Assembly: GCA_016212735.1 (NCBI GenBank)
Contig: JACRDZ010000285.1
Span: 1-7,324 of the forward strand
Source of the DNA: Candidatus Firestoneibacteriota bacterium
GTDB lineage: Bacteria > JACRDZ01
Direction: 5' to 3'
Length of the DNA: 7,324 bases
Shown here one piece after another: positions 1 to 7,158 of this stretch. The first letter of the stretch is position 1; every line of letters starts with the position of its first letter. Position numbers and translations under genes: made by a program. The notes under the pieces were generated by a model, which did no database searches, was not told the origin of the DNA, and saw nothing but the letters and a program-made list of their open reading frames with translations.

Positions 1-2
1 GT

Positions 3-1679
3 GCAAATAATATGAAAGTACTTTATAAAAGTCAGCGTTCATATCCGGAATTAAATTATGAATATCAGCCCAGTTATACTGATGTTGATTATAAAGATAT
101 TAAATATAACACATCTGTTGTAAAAATCGGATGTGATACATGCCATGACTGGACTAATGGAAATATTCATTATGATGTAACTAAACGCAGAGATGTGCAA
201 AAAGAAGTTGTGCGCGATAGTGACAGTACTTTAAATAGATTTGACTCAGGGAAAACATCTACAGGCCACTCTCATTCACCTACTGAGGATCCTAACCACA
301 ATTCAGAATTATGTATTTCATGTCATACTTCAGATCATTTCAATTATGACAGAGATGGAATAAGTGCAATAGGCTACGTTGGCATTCAGGGAGCAAATCC
401 TTCAAGATATATAAGAGAATATCCTAGAAATTTTACAGGATATAAGCTTGATTATCCTATTGGTGATGAAGAAGGGCTTATGGAAACAACAGGAATAGAC
501 AGACTTGGTACTCATGCAGCACAATTGCGTGTTGTTGAAGATGAATCTTATAGCGGCAAAAGTCATAAAAATCGTCTTTCCTGGGTTTACTGGAAATACT
601 GGGGTGATACTACACAATCAGAAAGAAAAAGAAGCTATGATCCTTATTATATTGAAGCCCATCCTGAGGATACAACCTGCGGTTTAATGCTTTCAAGAAA
701 AAGATCCAGATGGGGACAGAGATTCGATTCATTTAAATTTGAAGATTTATTGTCTAATGCTGCAAATGGGAAAAATATTAATTTATTTAATAAGGAAGCG
801 GACCAGGATAATTATCGTCCTGTGATTATTTGCCAATCATGTCATACACCTCATTTTGCAGCAGCAGGTCTTGTTGAATATAATTCAGGAGCAGCACAAA
901 AAGAAGCCACTCCGCATACAGCTCTTTTATATGCAACACAGGCAGAATCATTTATGTGCCGCGTATGCCATGTAAATGGAGGTAATGTAGCTCATCCTGT
1001 ACATAGACCTACCAGATATAATGAGCCGACTAATGGAAGCTATAGAGCAAGTGAGGATAATAAATATTTTAATAGTATGGATATAGTTGCAGATACAACA
1101 TCGATAATATTTGATGGAGGTGGAAGTGTTAGAAGAGGAATTGGGTTAAGTGATACAATGCATAGGCTGGTTCTGACAAGGGAATATGAATCTGTTCGTT
1201 ATGTAATAGAAAAAAAGATGGGTGTATTTCATTTACGTGATACAACCGCAGTCTTAAGAATTAAAAATGATAAAGGCGATATTCTTAAACCAGGGCAGAT
1301 ATGGAGAGTTTCTGACAGCCATGGACCACTTAAGCCCGCTAATTACCCTAGAGCTGGTGGTAGTTTAAATAATTATAATTATGAGGATAAAAATTTGCTT
1401 GGTTTACCAGGACAGATAGTTGACACAACTACTGATTATGGAGGAAGTCCGACAACCCACAGAAGCCGTTTAGTTTGCGATTCCTGTCATGCTCCGCATT
1501 CAGCAGGAACTCCAATGGGTACATATATTCTTGAAGGTCATGATTCATGTTTGCCTGTTGCATATGGAAGTAATTCAGCCGGTTCAAAGAGTGGTTTTGC
1601 TCAAGGAAGCATGGATGGTGCTGCTCAACCAAGTCAAACAGACGATGAACCAACCTGTATTTTATGTCATCCGCAATAA
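3..1679 (+). CDS. Multiheme cytochrome c (six CxxCH in the visible part), 5'-partial
   Basis: This is the C-terminal part of a c-type multiheme cytochrome, probably a periplasmic or outer-surface electron-transfer protein. Numbering from the first in-window Met (position 12), CxxCH haem sites begin at C41, C101, C274, C316, C489 and C549. The last ends two residues before the C-terminus. Sites 3 and 5 read CxxCHxPH, and sites 3-4 have the layout of the doubled-CxxCH family (Pfam Paired_CXXCH type). The His-rich stretches TGHSHSP and HPVHRP could supply distal haem ligands. The frame is open to the window edge, no Shine-Dalgarno precedes the Met at 12, and the first residues (MKVLYKSQRSYPEL) are hydrophilic with no signal peptide. 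Because c-haem is attached outside the cytoplasm, the real start almost certainly lies upstream. The region from about residue 325 to 485 has no haem motif and could be a separate fold. The partner, redox substrate and total haem number are not visible. Confidence 0.88.
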   Translation, partial: ANNMKVLYKSQRSYPELNYEYQPSYTDVDYKDIKYNTSVVKIGCDTCHDWTNGNIHYDVTKRRDVQKEVVRDSDSTLNRFDSGKTSTGHSHSPTEDPNHNSELCISCHTSDHFNYDRDGISAIGYVGIQGANPSRYIREYPRNFTGYKLDYPIGDEEGLMETTGIDRLGTHAAQLRVVEDESYSGKSHKNRLSWVYWKYWGDTTQSERKRSYDPYYIEAHPEDTTCGLMLSRKRSRWGQRFDSFKFEDLLSNAANGKNINLFNKEADQDNYRPVIICQSCHTPHFAAAGLVEYNSGAAQKEATPHTALLYATQAESFMCRVCHVNGGNVAHPVHRPTRYNEPTNGSYRASEDNKYFNSMDIVADTTSIIFDGGGSVRRGIGLSDTMHRLVLTREYESVRYVIEKKMGVFHLRDTTAVLRIKNDKGDILKPGQIWRVSDSHGPLKPANYPRAGGSLNNYNYEDKNLLGLPGQIVDTTTDYGGSPTTHRSRLVCDSCHAPHSAGTPMGTYILEGHDSCLPVAYGSNSAGSKSGFAQGSMDGAAQPSQTDDEPTCILCHPQ

Positions 1680-1691
1680 TTTTAACATCAA

Positions 1692-1720
1692 TTGACTGGA
1701 TTATTTGTTATATATATTAA
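1692..1720 (+). promoter_or_regulatory. Candidate sigma70-type promoter for the trpBA-purF run
   Basis: A TTGACT hexamer at 1692-1697 is followed 17 bases later by TATTAA at 1715-1720. This matches the -35 consensus at five of six positions and the -10 at four of six. It lies just after the cytochrome stop and about 80 bases before the trpB start, the only sizeable gap ahead of the operon. AT-rich DNA yields such matches by chance, so this is a candidate only. I saw no Trp-rich leader peptide or attenuator hairpin in the gap. Confidence 0.3.
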
Positions 1721-1734
1721 TTCATTACTATTTA

Positions 1735-1763
1735 AAGGTTTCTCTGTGTCTGTGGTTAATTTT
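1735..1763 (+). repeat. Possible dispersed repeat fragment (CTCTGTGTCTGTGGTT type)
   Basis: The stretch around 1741-1756, TCTCTGTGTCTGTGGT, has an internal CTGTG/CTGTGG duplication. It resembles a short motif (complement ACCACAGACACAGAGA) that I recall as scattered between genes in many environmental bacterial genomes. Only one copy is present in this window, so its repeat status rests on recollection. It lies between the candidate promoter and the trpB ribosome binding site and would be in the mRNA leader. Confidence 0.35.
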
Positions 1764-1782
1764 TGACATTACCCTAAAACTT

Positions 1783-1790
1783 AAAGAGGT
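1783..1790 (+). promoter_or_regulatory. Ribosome binding site that fixes the trpB start
   Basis: AAAGAGGT lies 7 bases before the ATG at 1798. An in-frame ATG at 1705 would add 31 residues (starting [10 protein letters not shown]) that are unlike any TrpB N-terminus and are partly encoded by the repeat-like sequence. The site therefore supports 1798. Confidence 0.7.
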
Positions 1791-1797
1791 AAAAAAT

Positions 1798-2976
1798 ATG
1801 TTACCTGATAAAAAGGGCCATTTTGGAATTTTCGGCGGTAAATTTGTACCCGAAACATTAATGGCAGCTCTTTTTGAACTTGAAAAAGCATATATTAAAA
1901 TCAGTAAAACTAAAGGATTCAAAAAAGAATTCAATTATTATCTGGAAGAATACGCTGGACGGCCAAATCCTTTATATTTTGCTGAAAGATTAACAAAGAG
2001 ATTAAATGGAGCAAAGATATATCTCAAAAGAGAAGATTTGAATCATACTGGAGCACATAAAATAAATAACACACTTGGCCAGATTATTCTTGCAAAATAC
2101 ATGGGTAAAACAAGAATAATAGCTGAAACAGGTGCAGGACAGCATGGTGTTGCAACAGCTACAGTATGCGCTATGTTTGGACTTAATTGTGTTGTTTATA
2201 TGGGGGAGGAAGATATAAAACGCCAGGCTTTAAATGTAATAAGAATGAAATTGCTTGGGGCTAAGGTTATTCCTGTTTCATCAGGGTCAAGAACATTAAA
2301 AGATGCTATGAATGAAGCTATCCGCGATTGGGTAACAAATGTAGGAAATACATATTACCTTATTGGTTCTGTTGCTGGCCCGCATCCATATCCTATGGTA
2401 GTAAGAGACTTTCAATCAGTTATAGGAAAAGAAACTAAAAAGCAGATATTAAAAAAAGAAAAGAGACTTCCAGATTACCTTGTTGCATGTGTTGGCGGCG
2501 GGAGCAATGCAATGGGATTATTCTATCCATTTTTAAAAGATGATGTGAAATTTATAGGAGTTGAAGCTGCCGGACTTGGGATAGATACACAAAAGCATGC
2601 GGCTACACTTTGCGCAGGCAGTCCAGGAATTCTTCATGGATCTCTAAGTTATCTTCTTCAGGATGAATCTGGACAGGTAAAAATTGCTCATTCTATTTCA
2701 GCTGGACTTGATTATCCTGGAGTTGGGCCTGAACACAGCTATTTTAAAGAAACAGGACGTGCAGAATATGTATCAATTACTGATCAGGAAGCTTTAGACG
2801 CTTTTAAACTGCTTTCAGAAACAGAAGGGATTATTCCTGCACTGGAATCAGCACATGCTATTGCTTATGTTTCGAAACTAGCTCCAAAACTTCCTTCGGA
2901 TAAAACTATTGTTGTTTGTCTTTCTGGACGCGGAGATAAAGATGTAAATACAGTAAGTGATATATTGAAAATTTAG
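1798..2976 (+). CDS. trpB: Tryptophan synthase beta chain (TrpB1 type)
   Basis: The PLP-dependent beta subunit condenses indole, channelled from TrpA, with L-serine to make L-tryptophan in the cytoplasm. The product is 392 residues, the usual length for the family. It opens with [20 protein letters not shown], typical of TrpB. The PLP lysine is K88 in HTGAHKINN, the catalytic glutamate is E110 in [13 protein letters not shown], the PLP-phosphate loop is GGGSNA at 233-238, and S376 lies in SGRGDKD, which contacts the cofactor pyridine nitrogen. The motif set matches the TrpA-partnered TrpB1 class rather than TrpB2. The start at 1798 is chosen from the AAAGAGGT site and from family alignment; a longer in-frame reading from 1705 adds an unrelated hydrophobic leader. 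trpA begins 8 bases after the stop, so the two subunits are probably translationally coupled. No residue expected for activity is missing. Confidence 0.98.
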   Translation: MLPDKKGHFGIFGGKFVPETLMAALFELEKAYIKISKTKGFKKEFNYYLEEYAGRPNPLYFAERLTKRLNGAKIYLKREDLNHTGAHKINNTLGQIILAKYMGKTRIIAETGAGQHGVATATVCAMFGLNCVVYMGEEDIKRQALNVIRMKLLGAKVIPVSSGSRTLKDAMNEAIRDWVTNVGNTYYLIGSVAGPHPYPMVVRDFQSVIGKETKKQILKKEKRLPDYLVACVGGGSNAMGLFYPFLKDDVKFIGVEAAGLGIDTQKHAATLCAGSPGILHGSLSYLLQDESGQVKIAHSISAGLDYPGVGPEHSYFKETGRAEYVSITDQEALDAFKLLSETEGIIPALESAHAIAYVSKLAPKLPSDKTIVVCLSGRGDKDVNTVSDILKI

Positions 2977-2984
2977 GAGTTTTT

Positions 2985-3794
2985 ATGATTACTGAATTAG
3001 ATAGTAAACTTAAAAATATTAAAAAAAGCGGTAAGAAGTTCTTTGCTCCGTTTATAACTGCAGGATATCCAAATCTATCTGTAACTGAAAAATTAATTCT
3101 TGAAATGGAAGCATGCGGTGCTGATTTAATAGAACTTGGTATACCTTTTTCAGATCCGCTTGCAGACGGTCCCATTATTCAACATGCATCAGAAGTGTCT
3201 TTACAAAAAGGGACAAATCTTACCAGTATATTTTCTTTAGTAAAAAAAGTTCGCTATTTTACAAAAATACCAATAGTATTTATGAGTTATTATAATCTAA
3301 TTTATCATTATGGTATTGATCAATTTGTGCAGTCTGCAAAAGAAAATGGAGTAAATGGATTAATTGTTCCTGATTTACCTCCTGAAGAAGCTCTTTATTT
3401 AATTAAGACAGCAAAAGAAAATAATTTATCAACCATATTTCTTTTTACTCCAACAAGCTCAAAAGAAAGAATTAAACTAATAACTCAAAAAAGTACAGGA
3501 TTTATATATTACGTATCTCTGACAGGTGTAACAGGAACAAGAGACAGCCTTTCTTCAAAAATTAAATCAGACATTGAAATTGCCCGGCAATTTACTGATA
3601 AGCCAATTGGTGTAGGATTCGGCGTGTCAAATACAGATCAAGCGCGTGAAGCAGCTATATCTTCTGATGGAGTTATTGTTGGCAGTGCAATTATCAAAGA
3701 AATTTCAAATAATATTAATGAATCTGAAGAAAACATGGTAAATAAAGTAAGTATTTTCATTAAACAATTAAGTAAAGCAATACATGAAGAGTAA
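2985..3794 (+). CDS. trpA: Tryptophan synthase alpha chain
   Basis: The alpha subunit cleaves indole-3-glycerol phosphate to indole and glyceraldehyde-3-phosphate, and the indole passes through a tunnel to TrpB. The 269-residue length is normal for this TIM-barrel protein. Catalytic residues are E50 in DLIELGIPFSDP and D61 in PLADGP. The flexible loop 6 region is GVTGTRDSLSS near 181-191. The phosphate-binding loops are VGFGVS near 210-215 and IVGSAI near 231-236. The Shine-Dalgarno AGGAG at 2975-2979 overlaps the trpB stop and sits 5 bases before the ATG, as expected for coupled 1:1 subunit synthesis. Downstream, purF follows after a 17-base gap. In many bacteria accD or another trp gene follows trpA, so the purF neighbour is less usual. 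The protein appears intact. Confidence 0.98.
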   Translation: MITELDSKLKNIKKSGKKFFAPFITAGYPNLSVTEKLILEMEACGADLIELGIPFSDPLADGPIIQHASEVSLQKGTNLTSIFSLVKKVRYFTKIPIVFMSYYNLIYHYGIDQFVQSAKENGVNGLIVPDLPPEEALYLIKTAKENNLSTIFLFTPTSSKERIKLITQKSTGFIYYVSLTGVTGTRDSLSSKIKSDIEIARQFTDKPIGVGFGVSNTDQAREAAISSDGVIVGSAIIKEISNNINESEENMVNKVSIFIKQLSKAIHEE

Positions 3795-3800
3795 AAATAT

Positions 3801-3804
3801 GGAG
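3801..3804 (+). promoter_or_regulatory. Ribosome binding site selecting the GTG start of purF
   Basis: GGAG lies 7 bases before the GTG at 3812 but 19 bases before the next in-frame ATG at 3824. The GTG is therefore the better start, and it gives a 12-residue propeptide ahead of the catalytic cysteine. Confidence 0.65.
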
Positions 3805-3811
3805 TATAAAA

Positions 3812-5257
3812 GTGGAAAAAAATATGCCGGATAAACCCACAGAAGAATGCGGCGTTTTCGGTGTCTTTGGGAATAGCAGAGCTGCACAGCTTACTTATCT
3901 TGGAATTTATGCGTTACAGCATCGTGGACAGGAAAGTGCAGGGATTACAACCTCTGATGGAAAACGTATTTATTTCCATCGCGGGATGGGCCTTGTTAAT
4001 GATGTTTTTAACGAAAAAATATTGGATAGACTTCCAGGATATATAGCTTCAGGTCATGTCAGATATTCAACTGCCGGATTAAGTAATATTGCTAATGCAC
4101 AGCCTTTTGTTGTCCAGTACGTACGCGGCGGACTGACAATTGCGCATAATGGTAATCTGATAAATGCAATTGAGCAAAGAGAAAAGCTTGAAAAAGAAGG
4201 TGCAATTTTTCAATCCTCTATGGATACTGAAGTTATTGTTCATCTCATAGCGCGTTCAAAAAGAGAAAATTTCGAAGATGCAGTAATTGAAGCTTTAAAA
4301 CAGATAAAAGGATCTTATTCACTGCTAATAATGAATGAAAATAAATTAATAGGAATACGCGATCCGCACGGTTTTAGACCTTTATGTCTTGGCAAGCTCG
4401 GAGACTCTTATATTTTTAGCTCAGAAACATGTGCATTAGACCTTATCGAAGCAGAGTTTATACGTGAAATTAATCCTGGAGAAGTTTTGGTTATTGATAA
4501 AAACGGGATGAATTCTATTACTCCTTTTACACAGGTTCAACATTCACATTGTATGTTCGAATATATCTATTTTGCCAGACCTGATAGCAATGTATTCGGC
4601 CAGAATGTTCATCTGGTTCGTAAAGCTTTAGGTAAAGAACTTGCATTGGAATTTGGAGTAGAAGCAGATATTGTTATTGGTATACCTGATTCAGGGTTGA
4701 GCGCAAGTCTGGGATATAGTGAACAATCCGGGATTCCGTTTGATTACGGACTTATTAGAAATCACTATGTAGGTCGAACATTTATTCAACCTACTCAAAT
4801 ACTTCGCAATATAGGTGTAGGGATAAAACTTAATCCTGTAAAAGAAGTGTTGTCAGGCAAACGTGTAATAGTTATTGATGATTCGCTGGTAAGAGGCACT
4901 ACAAGCCGTAAAATAGTCAGATTCCTGCGTAATTCAGGTGCTCGTGAAGTACATTTTAGAATATCCTCCCCTCCAATAAAATTCCCATGTTTTTATGGTA
5001 TTGATACTCCCATGCAGGAAGAATTAATTGCTTCAAATCATGAAATAGAAAATATTCGTCAATATTTAAATGTGGAAACATTGAGATATCTAAGTATTGA
5101 AGGTATGTTAAAAGCATGCGGACCAAAACATCATAATTTCTGTCTGGCTTGTTTCAATGGACAGTATCCTGTTAAAATTAATAAAAACAATTGCAATAAT
5201 TCAAATAGAAAAAACGACCGGATAAACGTTCTTATCGAAGAGCAGCTGGAATTTTAG
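3812..5257 (+). CDS. purF: Amidophosphoribosyltransferase, Fe-S type with propeptide
   Basis: PurF catalyses the first committed step of purine synthesis, converting PRPP and glutamine to 5-phosphoribosylamine. The N-terminal Ntn-type glutaminase domain starts at C13 in EECGVFG. The preceding 12 residues fit the self-cleaved propeptide of Bacillus subtilis-type enzymes. The chain shows the glutaminase motifs LQHRGQESAGI, GHVRYST and AHNGNL, then a phosphoribosyltransferase domain with the PRPP loop VIVIDDSLVRGTT at about 352-364. Four cysteines, C247, C393, C444 and C447, match the spacing of the [4Fe-4S] ligands of the Bacillus enzyme, a cluster linked to oxygen sensitivity. The length of 481 residues is normal, with an Asn/Lys-rich tail after QYPVK. 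A GTG start is chosen because GGAG lies 7 bases upstream. It follows trpA by 17 bases and ends one base before the permease gene. No other purine genes are in the window. Confidence 0.97.
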   Translation: MEKNMPDKPTEECGVFGVFGNSRAAQLTYLGIYALQHRGQESAGITTSDGKRIYFHRGMGLVNDVFNEKILDRLPGYIASGHVRYSTAGLSNIANAQPFVVQYVRGGLTIAHNGNLINAIEQREKLEKEGAIFQSSMDTEVIVHLIARSKRENFEDAVIEALKQIKGSYSLLIMNENKLIGIRDPHGFRPLCLGKLGDSYIFSSETCALDLIEAEFIREINPGEVLVIDKNGMNSITPFTQVQHSHCMFEYIYFARPDSNVFGQNVHLVRKALGKELALEFGVEADIVIGIPDSGLSASLGYSEQSGIPFDYGLIRNHYVGRTFIQPTQILRNIGVGIKLNPVKEVLSGKRVIVIDDSLVRGTTSRKIVRFLRNSGAREVHFRISSPPIKFPCFYGIDTPMQEELIASNHEIENIRQYLNVETLRYLSIEGMLKACGPKHHNFCLACFNGQYPVKINKNNCNNSNRKNDRINVLIEEQLEF

Positions 5258-5258
5258 T

Positions 5259-6203
5259 ATGATAAATTTTATAAACAAACTGATACAAATACCAATTGTT
5301 ATGTGGAATGAGCTTTTAGGTATGTGGTGGTTTGTTTTTATTGGTATTTCTTTCGGTGCACTTATAAAAACTTATAAACTGGACCGCAAGCTATACAAAA
5401 TCCTCAATCAACGTGAATTAAGCATGATTTTTCTGGCTACTTTTATTGGAATAATTAGTCCATTATGTTCATGCGGTATTTTACCTGTTGTAATTACACT
5501 TATCGAATGCGGTATTCCCCTGTCTCCAGTATTGGCACTTCTTATTACATCTCCTATAATGAGTCCTGATGCGCTCATTCTTACTTATGGCGTACTTGGA
5601 GATAAACTGGCTTTTGCAAAACTTTTTGGTGCAGGTTTTATGGGTTTAAGCGCAGGTTTTACTACATATTTATTAAGCAGAAAAGATTTTTTTGGTAAAG
5701 ATGTTCTTAAAATGCATAAGCTAATAGATTCTTGTATAGTTAAAGCAAGTGATATGCAGAATAAATCTCCTGGAGAAATCCCTATTAATACTGATTTAGC
5801 TCTTAACAAACTTGATTTTTTTATACAGCGTGCGTGGGAACTTTTTCGCTTTATGGGTAAATTTATACTTATTGCAAGTTTTATTGAAGCAATTATAGTT
5901 ATTTTTATTCCTATAGATGTAATTATTCCCATGCTTGGTAAGGATAATATATTCTCCCCTGTATGGGCAACTCTCTTGGGAATTCCATTTCCTGTAAATG
6001 GTGTTTCTGTTGTCCCTATTTTGCAGGGATTAATAAAAAAAGGTATGGGCACAAAAGCAAGTATATCTTTTCTTATATCAGCGCCTGTTACAAGTATTCC
6101 AGCTGTAATAGCTTTAAATGGCATGTTTAAGAAACAGGTTGTTATTACTTTTATTCTAATATGTTTTATAGGATCCATATTTCTTGGATATTTACTTGGA
6201 TGA
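5259..6203 (+). CDS. ArsP/YraQ-type (DUF318) membrane permease
   Basis: This is an inner-membrane permease of 314 residues with roughly eight to nine hydrophobic segments. They lie near 22-37, 56-76, 88-112, 119-140, 196-222, 232-260, 265-288 and 292-313, with a hydrophilic loop at about 141-195. The signature is SPLCSCGILPVV at 68-79, with C70 and C72 in the CxCG motif shared by ArsP/DUF318 permeases. The first half (from about 72: CGILPVV then LLITSPIMSP) and the second half (from about 248: NGVSVVP then FLISAPVTSIP) are similar, so an internal duplication is visible; only the first copy keeps the cysteines. Characterised relatives export trivalent organoarsenicals (ArsP) or are proposed metal exporters, but the substrate here cannot be assigned. 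Its ATG is one base after the purF stop with only a weak Shine-Dalgarno (CTGGA), which suggests translational coupling. No arsR or arsenic gene is nearby. Confidence 0.85.
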   Translation: MINFINKLIQIPIVMWNELLGMWWFVFIGISFGALIKTYKLDRKLYKILNQRELSMIFLATFIGIISPLCSCGILPVVITLIECGIPLSPVLALLITSPIMSPDALILTYGVLGDKLAFAKLFGAGFMGLSAGFTTYLLSRKDFFGKDVLKMHKLIDSCIVKASDMQNKSPGEIPINTDLALNKLDFFIQRAWELFRFMGKFILIASFIEAIIVIFIPIDVIIPMLGKDNIFSPVWATLLGIPFPVNGVSVVPILQGLIKKGMGTKASISFLISAPVTSIPAVIALNGMFKKQVVITFILICFIGSIFLGYLLG

Positions 6204-6212
6204 AAGGCTGCA

Positions 6213-7076
6213 ATGCATAAGTCTGAAATGGAAAAAGTGATTTATATAAAAAAAATAGCGCAATTATCAAATATAGAAGACAATATTAACAGAGTTTATT
6301 TTGGTGAAGAGTTCTGCCAATGGATTCTGCCTTCTTTAGAGGATTTTAAAAATGCCAGAAAAATATCTGAGGAAAAAGGGATAAATTTTACATGTGTATT
6401 ACCTTATTTTTCTGAAAGCTGTATAAATAAATTATCTGAAATACTAAAAATATTATCAAATTACACTTCTTGTGAAGTTGTTATTAATGACTGGGGAAGT
6501 TTATATTTTATCAATAAACATTTCCCTGAATTTAAAATTATTCTGGGAAGATTGCTTACAAAACAACGAAGAGGAGTTCCTGTTATTTCCTATGATGACA
6601 TACCTCTGGAAGGTAAAAAAATGTTAAGAACCAACTGTATAAATTCACCTTATTGGATAAATTTTTTAAATCATTTTCATATTGAAAGAGCTGAAATAGA
6701 TAATACACATGATTTAAGAGAACATAATATTGATTTACCTCTAAAATGGTCAATTTATTATCCTTATGGTTATATTACAACAACACGATTATGTTTTTAC
6801 AATTATGGCAAGAATGGCTGGCAGAGGGAAAAAAGGGGTGGTACAACATGTTCTCGTTCGTGCCTTGGGAAAAATATACGATTGCATTATCCTTCTTTTG
6901 ACTCAGAAATCTATCTTCTGGGAAATACACAAATTTATAAAAGTAAAAGTCTTCCATCTAATTTATCAAAATATGGAATTGATCGAATAATAGATAATAA
7001 TAAACTCCTAATTAATGTCAAATGTCTAAATCCAAATGTCAAATCAATGTCTAAATGTCAAATTATTAAAGCTTAG
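6213..7076 (+). CDS. UbiV-like peptidase-U32-family protein, C-terminal tail repeat-encoded
   Basis: The 287-residue product resembles the U32 family, whose bacterial members UbiU/UbiV, RlhA and TrhP are Fe-S proteins of oxygen-independent hydroxylation rather than proven peptidases. VYFGEEFCQW at 28-37 matches the UbiV-style YLGE-x-x-C segment. The block around C194, C213 and C217 (TTRLCF, then TTCSRSC) matches the UbiV cluster region, and with C35 makes four likely [4Fe-4S] ligands. The C194-C213 spacing of 18 intervening residues is longer than the 12 in E. coli UbiV as I recall it. LLGNTQIY and YGIDRI at 235-260 also fit the family. GAAAGG at 6202-6207, 5 bases before the ATG at 6213, supports this start over the ATG at 6228. 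The last 20 or so residues come from a tandem nucleotide repeat, so the native C-terminus may be lost. Its substrate is unknown. No UbiU-like partner is adjacent. Confidence 0.72.
   Translation: MHKSEMEKVIYIKKIAQLSNIEDNINRVYFGEEFCQWILPSLEDFKNARKISEEKGINFTCVLPYFSESCINKLSEILKILSNYTSCEVVINDWGSLYFINKHFPEFKIILGRLLTKQRRGVPVISYDDIPLEGKKMLRTNCINSPYWINFLNHFHIERAEIDNTHDLREHNIDLPLKWSIYYPYGYITTTRLCFYNYGKNGWQREKRGGTTCSRSCLGKNIRLHYPSFDSEIYLLGNTQIYKSKSLPSNLSKYGIDRIIDNNKLLINVKCLNPNVKSMSKCQIIKA
7014..7067 (+). repeat. Imperfect AATGTC tandem repeat inside the 3' end of the U32 gene
   Basis: AATGTC occurs five times, starting at 7014, 7021, 7035, 7046 and 7054. Two larger units are visible: 7021-7045, and a shorter copy from 7046 that lacks TCCAAA. 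AATGTCTAAAT occurs at 7021-7031 and 7046-7056, and AAATGTCAAAT at 7034-7044 and 7053-7063. Read in the gene's frame it encodes a low-complexity N/K/S/C tail (NVKCLNPNVKSMSKCQI). I recall similar ATGTCAAA-rich short repeats as dispersed elements in environmental bacterial genomes, but I cannot verify this here. Confidence 0.8.
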
Positions 7077-7101
7077 TACATCTCCACAGCTACAAAAACC
7101 A

Positions 7102-7158
7102 GATTCCCACTAAAAAATTGCGGGGAATGACACAACCTCTTGCTTGTCATCCCCGACA
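7102..7158. repeat. REP/MITE-like palindromic element
   Basis: CGGGGAATGACA at 7121-7132 pairs with TGTCATCCCCG at 7145-7155 over eleven base pairs, with one bulged A (7126) and a 12-base loop. An overlapping second hairpin pairs ATTCCC (7103-7108) with GGGAAT (7123-7128), so the two structures are mutually exclusive. The TGTCATTCCC / GGGAATGACA theme is common to short interspersed palindromes in many bacterial genomes. No T-run follows either stem, so this is not a typical intrinsic terminator, although it could stabilise the 3' end of the operon mRNA. Confidence 0.6.

Noticed and set aside
1763..1768. TTGACA as a -35 element just before trpB
   Set aside because: A -10 at 17 bases would fall on GAGGTA at 1786-1791, which is the ribosome binding site and not promoter-like.
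1705..1797. N-terminal 31-residue extension of TrpB from an ATG at 1705
   Set aside because: No TrpB has this hydrophobic leader, part of it is encoded by repeat-like DNA, and a good ribosome site precedes the ATG at 1798.
5585..6178. 197-codon open frame on the minus strand
   Set aside because: It is the antisense shadow of the permease gene, whose family motifs and spacing are clear on the + strand.
7014..7067. CRISPR array
   Set aside because: Units are irregular, 7 to 25 bases long and without unique spacers; this is a degenerate tandem repeat.
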